The notes beneath the pieces are model-generated. The model made no database searches. It saw only the letters and a list, made by a program, of their open reading frames with translations, and was not told the origin of the DNA. A stretch of 64,000 bases of DNA from positions 1-64,000 of the forward strand of contig CAJTYU010000016.1 of assembly GCA_910584095.1 (NCBI GenBank), given 5' to 3'. Shown here piece by piece: positions 25,522 through 34,622 of this stretch. Position 1 is the first letter of the stretch; every line of letters begins with the position of its first letter. This DNA is from an uncultured Dorea sp. Its GTDB lineage: Bacteria; Bacillota; Clostridia; Lachnospirales; Lachnospiraceae. Both the position numbers and the translations under genes were made by a program.

Positions 25522-26792
25522 ATCCGTTCACCTGCCTTTATTAAAGTCTCGCCGCTTACCAGTCTTCCGTCCGAATAATCCTCCTTGCGGGTAATGCCGC
25601 AGATTGCAGTATTTTTACCAATCTGAACGCCTGACGGTATAACGGAGTTCTCGCCGATAGTTACCAGACCGAAATTATAAATATCCGGTTTTATTCGATT
25701 GGGAACCTCGGCGCCGATACCAAGAGTTACGCTCTTTTCGAGCTTTGTGCCTTCTGCGATAATTGCTTTGTCAATAACACAGTCTTCTTCGATTATGGTA
25801 TCTTTCATAATAATAGAATCTCGGACAATGGCGCCTTTCTTTATGATTACGCCGGAACTGATGACGCAGTTATGAACCTGTCCATATATCTCTGAGCCGT
25901 TGCAGATGATACTGCGGTTGATGACTGCATTATCTGCGATGTATTGGGGCGGAAGGAGGCTGCTGTTGGTGTAGATCTTCCAATATTCCTCATACAGGTT
26001 GAATTCAGGGACGATATCAATTAATTCCATATTGGCCTGCCAGTAGGAGCTCAGGGTTCCTACGTCTTTCCAGTAACCGTTATATTCATATGAAAATAAG
26101 CGTTTGCCCCGCTCGTGGCAGTGGGGAATCACATGTTTTCCAAAATCACAGCCTGGTACTCCTTTTAACTTAAGGAGAGTATCCCGAAGTACCGGCCAGC
26201 TGAAAATATAGATTCCCATAGATGCCAGATTACTCTTGGGCACCAGCGGTTTTTCCTGAAATTCCAGAATTCTTCCGCCGTCTTCTGTTACCACAATACC
26301 AAAACGGCTGGCCTCCTCCATAGGTACCGGCATAGCGGCGATCGTTATGTCCGCCTGATTGGCTCTGTGAAAATCCAGCATAATCTCGTAATCCATCTTA
26401 TAGATGTGGTCGCCGGAAAGAATCAGAACGTATTCTGGATTGTAATTCTCCATATATTCCAGATTCTGGTAAATCGCATTGGCGGTTCCGGTGTACCACT
26501 CGCTGTTCCGGCTTTTTTCATACGGAGGAAGGATGGAAACGCCTCCTATGTTGCGGTCTAAATCCCATGGAATGCCGATTCCGATATGGGTATTCAGTCT
26601 GAGAGGCTGATACTGGGTCAATACGCCGACCGTATCGATACCTGAATTAATACAGTTACTAAGCGGAAAATCAATTATTCTGTACTTGCCGCCGAATGCT
26701 ACAGCCGGTTTGGCTGATCTGTCGGTTAGTATGCCTAAACGGCTGCCCTGTCCTCCGGCAAGCAGCATTGCAATCATTTTCTTTTTGATCAT
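25518..26792 (-). CDS. glgC: GlgC, catalytic glucose-1-phosphate adenylyltransferase, 424 aa
   Basis: MIAMLLAGGQGSRLGILTDR carries the catalytic pyrophosphorylase loop. KPAVAFGGKYRIIDFPLSNC and the VLILSGDHIYKMDYEIMLDF metal/sugar site follow, then a beta-helix C-terminal domain (GSEIYGQVHNCVISSGVIIK). It makes ADP-glucose from glucose-1-phosphate and ATP, the committed step of glycogen synthesis. It is the first gene of glgC-glgD(-spoVG), read from a promoter in 26793-27111. Confidence 0.95.
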   Translation of the reverse strand: MIKKKMIAMLLAGGQGSRLGILTDRSAKPAVAFGGKYRIIDFPLSNCINSGIDTVGVLTQYQPLRLNTHIGIGIPWDLDRNIGGVSILPPYEKSRNSEWYTGTANAIYQNLEYMENYNPEYVLILSGDHIYKMDYEIMLDFHRANQADITIAAMPVPMEEASRFGIVVTEDGGRILEFQEKPLVPKSNLASMGIYIFSWPVLRDTLLKLKGVPGCDFGKHVIPHCHERGKRLFSYEYNGYWKDVGTLSSYWQANMELIDIVPEFNLYEEYWKIYTNSSLLPPQYIADNAVINRSIICNGSEIYGQVHNCVISSGVIIKKGAIVRDSIIMKDTIIEEDCVIDKAIIAEGTKLEKSVTLGIGAEVPNRIKPDIYNFGLVTIGENSVIPSGVQIGKNTAICGITRKEDYSDGRLVSGETLIKAGERI

Positions 26793-27111
26793 GGTGTCAC
26801 CCCTTTTCTGCTGTCAGTGCGCTGCATCCGGATATCCGAGGGCTTTTCGGAGATCTTAGTGTCAGTACACTGGTGTACTGCATTTATAATATATGAAAAG
26901 TATAGCACACCTCTTTTTTGATGTGAATGTTTTTCATAAAAAAAAGATATATTTTATTAAAAATTTGTTAAAAATATACAAACATATGATGAAGCTATAT
27001 TTGTAAAGAAAAAATATAGCTTGGATTTTACTACATATATGTTTATAATAATATAGATAGGTAATTGATAATTATGACGGCTTTTAAATTATTTGGGAAA
27101 GGTATTGTCTT
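26793..27111. promoter_or_regulatory. Divergent regulatory region between glgC and murC
   Basis: For glgC (minus strand), TTCACA and TATACT 17 bases apart lie at about 26931-26903 read leftward. The leader contains a perfect 8-bp hairpin CAGTACAC/GTGTACTG at about 26863-26880. On the murC side lies a perfect 10-bp inverted repeat AGCTATATTT/AAATATAGCT at about 26992-27020 in very AT-rich DNA, followed by TATAAT-like sequence (TTTATAATAATATAG) at about 27042-27056. The murC ATG at 27112 has only a weak site (GGGAAAGG). Confidence 0.5.
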
Positions 27112-28491
27112 ATGTATAAAATTAATTTTGAACAACCAATCCATGTACACTTTATCGGTATTGGCGGAATTAGTATGAGCGGTCTTGCAGAGATACTTTT
27201 GAAAGAGAATTTTACGATATCCGGTTCGGATACAAAGGAATCGGCGCTGACAAAACATCTGGAGAAGATGGGGGCGTCTGTATTTTATGGACAGAAGGCG
27301 TCTAATATTATAGAAGGAATTGACGCTGTGGTATATACGGCGGCAATCCGTGAAGACAATGAGGAATATAGGGAGGCTGTGAGAAAGGGGCTTCCGATGC
27401 TGAGCAGGGCAGAGTTTCTGGGGCAGATGATGAAGAATTACGATATGCCTATCGCGGTATCCGGCACGCACGGGAAGACTACTACAACTTCTATGCTTTC
27501 GCATATCCTGCTGGCGGACCGGCAGGATCCTACCATATCTGTGGGAGGGATTCTGAAGGCGATCGGAGGAAATATCCGGGTAGGAGGTTCGGAAGTATTT
27601 CTGACAGAGGCTTGTGAGTATACGAACAGTTTCCTGCATTTTTTCCCGAAGATCGCGCTTATTCTAAATATCGACGCAGACCATTTGGACTTTTTTAAAG
27701 ACCTGCAGGATATCCGCAGGTCCTTCCGCAGATTTGCAGCCCTTCTTCCTAAGGACGGAACCCTTGTTGTCAATGAGGAGATTGAGAATTTGGATGAGAT
27801 TACGGAGGGGCTGTCCTGTAGAGTGAGTACCTTTGGGCTGACGGCTTCGGCGGATTACCGGGCGGAGAGACTGTCTCACGATGAAAAAGGAGATGCATCC
27901 TTCGACGTGGTTAAGCGGGATAGAGTTCTGGGGCGGATTAAGCTGTCCGTGACGGGAGATCATAATGTGATGAATGCACTTTCTGCGATTGCCGCGGCAG
28001 ATATGATTGGAGTTCCTTTTTCATCTATGCAGAAGGGGCTGGCTGAATTTAAGGGAACAGACCGGAGATTCGAATACAAGGGCGAGAGGAATGGAGTTAC
28101 GATTATTGACGATTACGCGCATCACCCGACAGAGATTAAGGCGACCCTTACCGCGGTGAAGAACTATCCCCACAGAGAGGTCTGGTGTGTGTTCCAGCCT
28201 CATACTTATTCTAGAACAAAGGCGCTGTTTGATGAGTTTGTGGAGGCGCTTTCCGATACCGATCACATTGTGCTTGCGGATATTTACGCCGCACGGGAGA
28301 AAGATACTCTGGGGATTTCCTCCGCGCAGATTGCGGAGGCATTAAAGCGTAGAGGATGCGACGCATATTATCTGCTTTCATTTGAGGCAATTGAGAAATT
28401 TCTGCTCGATAGATGCCAAAATGGGGATGTGTTGATAACTATGGGGGCTGGAGACGTTGTAAATATTGGAGAAAGTCTTTTGAAAGAATAG
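27112..28491 (+). CDS. murC: UDP-N-acetylmuramate--L-alanine ligase, 459 aa
   Basis: It adds L-alanine to UDP-MurNAc in peptidoglycan synthesis. The N-terminal glycine-rich UDP site HFIGIGGISMSGLAEILL, the ATP loop VSGTHGKTTTTSMLSHIL (GTHGKT at 118-123), the EACEYTNSFLHFFPKIALIL segment and the third-domain DDYAHHPTEIKATL are all in place at normal length. It stands alone, divergent from glgC, and is followed by DnaA boxes and replication genes. Confidence 0.96.
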   Translation: MYKINFEQPIHVHFIGIGGISMSGLAEILLKENFTISGSDTKESALTKHLEKMGASVFYGQKASNIIEGIDAVVYTAAIREDNEEYREAVRKGLPMLSRAEFLGQMMKNYDMPIAVSGTHGKTTTTSMLSHILLADRQDPTISVGGILKAIGGNIRVGGSEVFLTEACEYTNSFLHFFPKIALILNIDADHLDFFKDLQDIRRSFRRFAALLPKDGTLVVNEEIENLDEITEGLSCRVSTFGLTASADYRAERLSHDEKGDASFDVVKRDRVLGRIKLSVTGDHNVMNALSAIAAADMIGVPFSSMQKGLAEFKGTDRRFEYKGERNGVTIIDDYAHHPTEIKATLTAVKNYPHREVWCVFQPHTYSRTKALFDEFVEALSDTDHIVLADIYAAREKDTLGISSAQIAEALKRRGCDAYYLLSFEAIEKFLLDRCQNGDVLITMGAGDVVNIGESLLKE

Positions 28492-28523
28492 TTATCCACA
28501 TTTTCAACAGATTTTTATCCACA
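28492..28523 (+). promoter_or_regulatory. Two perfect DnaA boxes upstream of dnaD/dnaC-like genes
   Basis: TTATCCACA occurs at 28492-28500 and 28515-28523, same orientation, 23 bases start to start. The first directly follows the murC stop. A -10 box TATAAT lies at 28576-28581 flanked by the inverted repeat CTTGCCT (28563-28569) and AGGCAAG (28602-28608). The next gene encodes a DnaD-like replication protein. Confidence 0.7.
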
Positions 28524-28620
28524 AAAAACCTTGATTTCTTAGAAAAAAATTCTTTTTTGTATCTTGCCTCAATGCTATAATGGTCTATGCTAATAATCAA
28601 CAGGCAAGGACGGATGGGAC

Positions 28621-29631
28621 ATGACTAAATTGACTTTAACAAATTATGTTCGGGGGAATACAACCCTGCTGGAAAACGAATTTATAGACGAATATATGAC
28701 AAAAGCCAATGGGGAGTATGTGAAGGTGTACCTGCTGCTTTTGCGTTATATGGGCGATCCATCCGTGGAGCTTACGATTTCGGGGATTGCCGATCTTTTG
28801 GAGTGTACGGAGAAGGATGTGGCCCGCGCTTTGAATTACTGGAAGAAACAGGGTCTGGTTGACTATGAGGCGAGGATGCAGGAGATTCAGGAAGTCCGTC
28901 AGGAATCGGAGACCGTAAAAAGGAACATGCCTGTCAGAGGCGGCCGCACAGCGGCAAAGAAGGCGGAGGAACTGCCTCCAAGCCAGAAGAACCGGGAAAA
29001 TTTTAAAGAAGTTATCCATGTTACAGAGCAGTATCTTGGAAAGACGCTGACAAAGACAGAGTCCGAAGCAATTGTATATTTTTATGATGAGATCGGGATG
29101 TCCTCCGATTTGATTGAGTATTTGATTGAGTACTGCGTGGAGAATGGGCATAAGAGTATCCACTATATTAGAAAAGTTGCCCTTTCATGGGCGGAACAGA
29201 GGATTCAGACGCCGGAAGAGGCTAAGGCTGTTTCAGGTCAGTACAGCAAGAACAGCTATGCGGTGCTGAATGCTTATGGAATTAAAGGACGGGCTCCGGC
29301 AGCGGCTGAGCTGAAATTTATAAGACGGTGGAATGAGGAGTATGGATTTTCTTCGGATTTGATTGTGGAGGCATGCAACCGCACGATGAAGACTATTCAT
29401 CAGCCGAGCTTTGACTATACTGATTCGATCCTTAAGAAATGGGCGGACAAGGGTGTGAAGACGCTTTCTGACGTGAAGGCATTGGATTCGCTCCATCTTC
29501 AGGAGAAAGGAGCAAAGAAAGCGGCTGTAGTGGGCACGGCAAGGGCGGCCCGGAATAAATTTAATAATTTTGAAGGCCGTAAATATCAGGATATGGATGA
29601 ATTGACGCGAAGATTGATTGAGACACAGTAG
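28621..29631 (+). CDS. DnaD-domain replication initiation protein, 336 aa
   Basis: The N-terminal winged-helix region (FIDEYMTKANGEYVKVYLLL and ISGIADLLECTEKDVARALN) and two copies of the DnaD-like/DDBH2 helical unit (GKTLTKTESEAIVYFYDEIG and IKGRAPAAAELKFIRRWNEE) identify a DnaD/DnaB-type primosome protein that remodels DNA and helps load the replicative helicase. A basic linker (KRNMPVRGGRTAAKKAEELP) separates the parts. Acceptable start context is GGACGGATGGGACATG. It is followed 14 bases later by a helicase-loader gene. Confidence 0.9.
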   Translation: MTKLTLTNYVRGNTTLLENEFIDEYMTKANGEYVKVYLLLLRYMGDPSVELTISGIADLLECTEKDVARALNYWKKQGLVDYEARMQEIQEVRQESETVKRNMPVRGGRTAAKKAEELPPSQKNRENFKEVIHVTEQYLGKTLTKTESEAIVYFYDEIGMSSDLIEYLIEYCVENGHKSIHYIRKVALSWAEQRIQTPEEAKAVSGQYSKNSYAVLNAYGIKGRAPAAAELKFIRRWNEEYGFSSDLIVEACNRTMKTIHQPSFDYTDSILKKWADKGVKTLSDVKALDSLHLQEKGAKKAAVVGTARAARNKFNNFEGRKYQDMDELTRRLIETQ

Positions 29632-29645
29632 AAAAGGAGATTTCC

Positions 29646-30635
29646 GTGGCGCTTACCAATTCCCAGTATGATTATTTCATGCGTACATATGAAAAACGAC
29701 AATTGGATAATGAGAATCGTCTGCGCGGACGTTTTGACGAGGTTTATAAGAAGATTCCAAGACTTCAGACTCTGGATCGTTCTATTTCTGAACTCAGCGT
29801 CCGTCAGGCCCGCAAATTATTAGATGGAGACAGCGCTGCTTTAACTGTATTAAAGGACGACCTCCATCTTCTTTTTGAGGAAAAAAGGCTTCTTCTTGAA
29901 CAAGCGGGATATCCGGAGGACTATTTAGAGCTTTCCTACGCCTGCTCAGACTGCAGGGACACAGGCTATATCGGCGATGAAAAATGCCATTGCTTCAAAA
30001 AAGCAATTATAAACTTTCTTTATACCCAGTCTAATTTGCAAGAGGTGCTGGAGAAGGAGAATTTCAGCACGCTTTCCATGGAATACTATTCGGAGAGCCA
30101 CAAGGACCCGCTTACGGGAAGGACGTCCATAGAAGCTATGGAAACGGCGGTCAAAAGCTGCAGGGAGTTTACCCGGAATTTTCAAAAGGATTTCCGCAAT
30201 CTTTTGATTTACGGAGACACCGGGGTGGGCAAGACCTTTTTAACGCATTGTATTGCGAAGGAGCTTTTAGAACAGACTTTTTCGGTTATATATTTTACAG
30301 CTTCCCGATTATTTGATATATTTGCAAAGAAGCAGTTTGAAAAGGACGAGGCTGCAGCGTTGGACTATGAACATATTTATGACTGTGATCTGTTAATTAT
30401 AGATGATTTGGGAACAGAATTTTCCAATGCATTTACCACATCCCAGTTGTTTGTATGTCTCAATGAAAGGCTTCTCAGAAAGAAGGCTACAATTATTTCC
30501 ACGAATCTTTCGCTGGACGATTTAAATACGCTGTATTCGGAGCGGGTGTTCTCCCGTATTACCAGTGCATACACGGTACTTAGAATGACGGGTGACGACA
30601 TAAGAATTCAAAAGAAACTGATGGGACGATTATAA
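29646..30635 (+). CDS. DnaC/DnaI-like helicase loader ATPase, 329 aa
   Basis: A GTG start at 29646 follows AAAAGGAG. A zinc-finger-like CSDCRDTGYIGDEKCHCF lies at about residues 100-117, and an AAA+ core follows with Walker A GDTGVGKT at about 190-197, Walker B DLLIIDDLGTEF and an arginine-finger region SERVFSRITSAY. This is the DnaC/DnaI arrangement that loads DnaB/DnaC-type helicase. Pairing with the DnaD-like gene directly upstream supports that role. Confidence 0.93.
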   Translation: MALTNSQYDYFMRTYEKRQLDNENRLRGRFDEVYKKIPRLQTLDRSISELSVRQARKLLDGDSAALTVLKDDLHLLFEEKRLLLEQAGYPEDYLELSYACSDCRDTGYIGDEKCHCFKKAIINFLYTQSNLQEVLEKENFSTLSMEYYSESHKDPLTGRTSIEAMETAVKSCREFTRNFQKDFRNLLIYGDTGVGKTFLTHCIAKELLEQTFSVIYFTASRLFDIFAKKQFEKDEAAALDYEHIYDCDLLIIDDLGTEFSNAFTTSQLFVCLNERLLRKKATIISTNLSLDDLNTLYSERVFSRITSAYTVLRMTGDDIRIQKKLMGRL

Positions 30636-30654
30636 TTTAGGAGGTACAATTACT

Positions 30655-31845
30655 ATGCTGCGTCGCAATGAACGTAACCTTGAGAACATTCCAGTAGGTT
30701 CACTGGGAATTATCGCGCTTGACGGCTGTCAGGAGATGGGAAATCAGATTAACGACTATCTTGTGAAATGGCGCCATGAAGATGGTTCTGAATTTAAAGA
30801 GCATATAGCCTTCAGCGGCTATGAGAAGGACTCTTATCTGGTGGAAGCGAATGTTCCGCGGTTTGGCTCTGGTGAGGCGAAAGGTATTATCAATGAGTCC
30901 GTAAGAGGCAAGGATATTTATCTGTTGGCAGATGTGTGCAATTACAGTCTGACCTATTCTCTGACGGGGAATGTGAACCATATGTCGCCGGATGATCATT
31001 TTCAGAACCTAAAAAGAATTATTGCGGCAATTGGGGGCAAGGCGAGGCGCATTAATGTTATCATGCCATTTTTGTATGAGAGCCGCCAGCACAAACGGAA
31101 GGGAAGGGAATCGCTGGACTGCGCCATAGCCCTTCAGGAGCTGGTACGTATGGGGGTGGATAATATTCTTACCTTTGACGCCCACGATCCACGGGTGGAG
31201 AATGCAATTCCCCTGCATGGGTTTGAGACGGTGCGCCCTACATATCAATTCGTGAAAGGACTGCTCGGTACGGTAAAGGACCTTAAGATTGACAGTGGGC
31301 ATATGATGGTGATCAGCCCGGATGAAGGCGCGACAGAAAGGGCGATTTATTTGGCCAGCGTGTTGAATCTTGATATGGGAATGTTCTATAAGAGACGGGA
31401 TTACAGTTGTATTATAAATGGGCGCAATCCAATTATAGCGCATGAGTTTTTGGGTTCTTCCGTGGAGGGAAAGGATGTTATCATTTTGGATGATATGATT
31501 TCCTCTGGCGACAGTATTCTAGATGTGGCGGGACAGCTTAAGCGGCGGAAAGCAAAACGGATTTATGCGGCGGCAACGTTTGGATTATTTACCAATGGAA
31601 TGGATAAATTTGACGAGGCTTATGAGGAGGGCCTGATTAATGGAATACTTACAACCAACCTGATTTACCAGACTCCGGAGCTTCTGTCCAGACCATATTA
31701 TATTAATTGTGACATGAGTAAATATGTGGCGCTTATGATTGATACACTGAATCATGACAGCTCTATAAACAGCATTCTGAATCCAGCTGACCGCATTCAG
31801 AATGTTGTGGAGAAGTACAAACGCGGTGAGGAGATTATTCCTTAA
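30655..31845 (+). CDS. prs: Ribose-phosphate pyrophosphokinase, long form, 396 aa
   Basis: It makes PRPP from ribose-5-phosphate and ATP. The PRPP-binding loop VIILDDMISSGDS at 275-287 and the upstream NVIMPFLYESRQHKRKGRES and DNILTFDAHDPRVENAIP are clear Prs features. At 396 residues it is about 75 longer than ordinary Prs (310-320). The extra length is mainly in the N-terminal region (MLRRNERNLENIPVGSLGII) and insertions. AGGAGG lies 12 bases before the ATG. A second, standard Prs may exist elsewhere in the genome. Its 3' end overlaps the convergent rluA-type gene by 11 bases. Confidence 0.88.
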   Translation: MLRRNERNLENIPVGSLGIIALDGCQEMGNQINDYLVKWRHEDGSEFKEHIAFSGYEKDSYLVEANVPRFGSGEAKGIINESVRGKDIYLLADVCNYSLTYSLTGNVNHMSPDDHFQNLKRIIAAIGGKARRINVIMPFLYESRQHKRKGRESLDCAIALQELVRMGVDNILTFDAHDPRVENAIPLHGFETVRPTYQFVKGLLGTVKDLKIDSGHMMVISPDEGATERAIYLASVLNLDMGMFYKRRDYSCIINGRNPIIAHEFLGSSVEGKDVIILDDMISSGDSILDVAGQLKRRKAKRIYAAATFGLFTNGMDKFDEAYEEGLINGILTTNLIYQTPELLSRPYYINCDMSKYVALMIDTLNHDSSINSILNPADRIQNVVEKYKRGEEIIP

Positions 31846-32575
31846 TTTCATCAATTGTGAACTTCATCATCTTGCCGGTAGCAGGATGCCGGAGGGTCAG
31901 TTTGTATGCGCAGAGCCGGAGAGTCTGTGGGCCATGAGAGATATCCGCATTCGGATTGTACTTGGTATCGCCCGTAATGGGGCAGCCTATATGTGCAAGC
32001 TGAACGCGGATTTGATGATGGCGTCCGGTGTCGAGGGTTACCTCTAAAAGTGTATGCGAAGGGAGGCTGTCGGCATTTCTGCTGCTTAAGCTGGTCCCCG
32101 GGAATAAGTTACTATAGAAAGACCTGTTTTCGGATAATACGCGATAGCTGAGTCTTGCTTTTTTAGCGCCTTCTGTATCTTTGCCGCAGATACGGGAGGT
32201 ATTGGTGCGTCCGTCTCTTACTATATAATCGGTAAGAGTTCCCTGCGCTTTATCCGGCATTCCGTCAACCAATGCCAGATAATGTTTGCCAAAGCCTTTC
32301 GAAGTCATCTGCCGGTTTAGGTTATTGGCGGCCTGCGGTGTTTTGGCAAAGACCAGAACGCCTGATACGGGCTGGTCAAGCCGATGGATTACCGCAAGGT
32401 AAGGTTTCGCATTTCTTTTTGTGGACGCGCTGCGTGCGGATGAGGCTAGATGATTTAAAATCATATGCTCCAAGTCCGGCTGGCCCGGCCTGCGGCTCTG
32501 GGCTGCAGTCCCGTGGGGCTTAAAACATACGATGATATGCGAATCTTCATATAAAATCTGTAGTTTTTGTTTCAT
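31835..32575 (-). CDS. RluA-family RNA pseudouridine synthase, 246 aa
   Basis: The catalytic motif HRLDQPVSGVLVFAKT (H64-R-L-D67, with D67 as the nucleophile) and the later LEVTLDTGRHHQIRVQLAHI and GCPITGDTKYNP are diagnostic of the RluA/RluC/RluD family. The protein lacks an N-terminal S4 domain, starting MKQKLQILYEDSHIIVCFKP, so it is a short RluA-type enzyme. The target (23S rRNA or tRNA) cannot be told. It runs towards prs with overlapping 3' ends and no terminator between. Confidence 0.9.
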   Translation of the reverse strand: MKQKLQILYEDSHIIVCFKPHGTAAQSRRPGQPDLEHMILNHLASSARSASTKRNAKPYLAVIHRLDQPVSGVLVFAKTPQAANNLNRQMTSKGFGKHYLALVDGMPDKAQGTLTDYIVRDGRTNTSRICGKDTEGAKKARLSYRVLSENRSFYSNLFPGTSLSSRNADSLPSHTLLEVTLDTGRHHQIRVQLAHIGCPITGDTKYNPNADISHGPQTLRLCAYKLTLRHPATGKMMKFTIDEIKE

Positions 32576-32705
32576 AAGATATCTCCCGTTGTATAATCCT
32601 GACGCTTTAAAAAGCGGCAGCGGTATTTTTGAAATAGTCTATATAACTATTTTAGCTTATGCGTATAAAAAAAGCTAGAGATGATTGAAAAGGAAAAAAA
32701 TCTCC

Positions 32706-32734
32706 TTGACAAATAAAAGCGATTCCATTAGAAT
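32706..32734 (+). promoter_or_regulatory. Promoter of the proS T-box leader
   Basis: TTGACA at 32706-32711 and TAGAAT at 32729-32734 with an exact 17-base spacer. Transcription would start near 32741, just before the T-box stem I. Confidence 0.75.
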
Positions 32735-32754
32735 AATTTTCAATGAAAAATCCG

Positions 32755-33015
32755 CCTGCAATGATAGTTGCAAAAAGCGGAACCGGCGATGAAGAGAATA
32801 GTAACCGGGAGGAAGTTCCACAGAGAGGAAGTCGGAGGCTGAGAGATTTCCGGACGGAGACCGGGCGAACCTGCCTTGGAGCTGCTGCATGAAAATACAG
32901 CGTAGTATCGGCGTTAACGATTATTTGAGCGAACTGCAGAGAGCTGCAGTTAATTAGGGTGGTACCGCCGAGCGTTTCGGTCCCTTTGGGAACGGGAATG
33001 TATGGCGGTTTTTTT
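32755..33015 (+). promoter_or_regulatory. Proline T-box riboswitch
   Basis: The antiterminator T-box sequence AGGGTGGTACCGCC lies at 32956-32969. Its CCGCC can instead pair with GGCGG at 33004-33008 to form a terminator followed by TTTTTTT. Upstream is a long stem I with conserved AGTA and GAGAG-type segments. In the specifier position GAA-CCT-GCC (32870-32872) sits a CCU proline codon. Uncharged tRNA-Pro should therefore favour read-through into proS, the next gene, which fits its product. Confidence 0.92.
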
Positions 33016-33062
33016 GTGGGGCAAGGGTCCTGCGGAAAATGAAAGGAAAAGGAGAAAAAGAC

Positions 33063-34502
33063 ATGGCAAAGGAAAAAATGGTAAAAAATATCACATCCCG
33101 CGACGAGAATTTCGCTCAGTGGTATACGGATGTGGTACGCGAGGCAGAATTGTGTGATTACTCAAGCGTGAAGGGATGTTTAAACTATCTCCCAAATGGA
33201 TATGCGATCTGGGAGCTGATTCAGGCGGATCTGGACAGAAGATTTAAAGAAACCGGAGTGGAGAATGTATCCCTTCCGCTGCTGATTCCGGAATCTCTTC
33301 TGGAGAAGGAAGCGGATCATGTGGACGGCTTTGCGCCGGAGGTTGCATGGGTTACCCACGGCGGTATGGAAAGGCTTCAGGAGAGGCTCTGTATCCGTCC
33401 TACATCAGAGACTTTGTTCTGCGATCTGTGGGCAAGGACTGTAAAGTCTTACAGAGACCTTCCAAAGGTATGGAACCAGTGGAATTCCGTGCTCCGTTGG
33501 GAGAAGACGACAAGACCGTTCCTCCGTTCCAGAGAGTTCTTATGGCAGGAGGGACATACCATCCACGCTACCTATGAGGAAGCCGAGGAGCGTACCATTC
33601 AGATGCTTCATGTGTATGAGGACTGCTATAAAGAGACTCTGGCGATTCCATTTGTATCCGGAAGAAAAGCAGAGCACGAGAAGTTTGCCGGAGCGCAGGA
33701 TACCTACACCATCGAAGCTCTGATGCATGACGGCAAGGCGCTGCAGTCTGCGACCAGCCATTTCTTCGGAAGCGGTTTCCCGGATGCATTTGATATCAAA
33801 TATGTGGATAAGAACAATGAGCTTCACAGTGTATATGAGACCTCATGGGGATGGTCTACCAGAAGTATCGGAGCGCTTATTATGGTTCACGGCGATGATG
33901 ACGGACTGGTTCTTCCTCCGCACGTAGCGCCGGTAGAGTGCCGCGTGATTCCGGTTGCACAGCATAAGGAAGGCGTGCTTGACAGAGCTTATGCGCTGCT
34001 GGATGAGCTGAAGAAAGCCGGCTACAGAGTGAAGATTGATGATTCCGAAAAGAGTCCGGGATGGAAGTTCTCTGAGCAGGAGATGCTTGGTATACCTACT
34101 CGTATTGAGATTGGACCGAAGGATATAGAAAAGAATCAGGTAATAGTAGTCCGTCGTGATACCCGCGAGAAGATTGTCGTTTCTCTGGATGAGATCGCTG
34201 GAAAACTTCGGGATATTTTAGAGACGATTCAGCAGGATATGTATAAGAAGGCAGAAGAATTTTTGAACAGCCATATCTATACGGCGGCAACTCTGGATGA
34301 GATGAAGGAGAAATTTACGGCCAGCAGAGGTTTCGTGAAAGCGTGCTGGTGCGGTGATCCGGAGTGCGAAGGCGAAGTGAAGTATGTGACCGGCGGCGCG
34401 GCAACCAGATGCTTGATTGAGGATGAGGATTTTGTTTCAGACAAATGTATCTGGTGCGGCAAGCCTGCAAAGCATATGGCTTACTGGGGCAAATCGTATT
34501 AG
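33063..34502 (+). CDS. proS: Prolyl-tRNA synthetase, eukaryote/archaeal-type, 479 aa
   Basis: It charges tRNA-Pro. The ATG at 33063 follows AAAGGAGAAAAAGAC; an upstream in-frame ATG at 33039 lacks a ribosome site. Class II motifs are seen in RPTSETLFCDLWARTVKSYR and LRWEKTTRPFLRSREFLWQE. The roughly 480-residue length, lack of the editing insertion and a C-terminal zinc-like CWCGDPEC and CIWCG put it in the archaeal/eukaryotic ProS class found in part of the Firmicutes, not the 570-residue bacterial class. Confidence 0.95.
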   Translation: MAKEKMVKNITSRDENFAQWYTDVVREAELCDYSSVKGCLNYLPNGYAIWELIQADLDRRFKETGVENVSLPLLIPESLLEKEADHVDGFAPEVAWVTHGGMERLQERLCIRPTSETLFCDLWARTVKSYRDLPKVWNQWNSVLRWEKTTRPFLRSREFLWQEGHTIHATYEEAEERTIQMLHVYEDCYKETLAIPFVSGRKAEHEKFAGAQDTYTIEALMHDGKALQSATSHFFGSGFPDAFDIKYVDKNNELHSVYETSWGWSTRSIGALIMVHGDDDGLVLPPHVAPVECRVIPVAQHKEGVLDRAYALLDELKKAGYRVKIDDSEKSPGWKFSEQEMLGIPTRIEIGPKDIEKNQVIVVRRDTREKIVVSLDEIAGKLRDILETIQQDMYKKAEEFLNSHIYTAATLDEMKEKFTASRGFVKACWCGDPECEGEVKYVTGGAATRCLIEDEDFVSDKCIWCGKPAKHMAYWGKSY

Positions 34503-34526
34503 AATATTAAAGAGTATATTTAGAGG

Positions 34527-34556
34527 AAAAAGACTGCCTTTCCGGCAGTCTTTTTC
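34527..34556 (+). terminator. Rho-independent terminator of proS
   Basis: AAAAAGACTGCC (34527-34538) and GGCAGTCTTTTT (34544-34555) form a perfect 12-bp stem with a U-rich tail. Confidence 0.9.
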
Positions 34557-34622
34557 CGTGTTATAATAATAAGCATCGGGAAAACAACTCTGCACGAGAT
34601 TGAAACAGGAGGGAGAAAAAGG

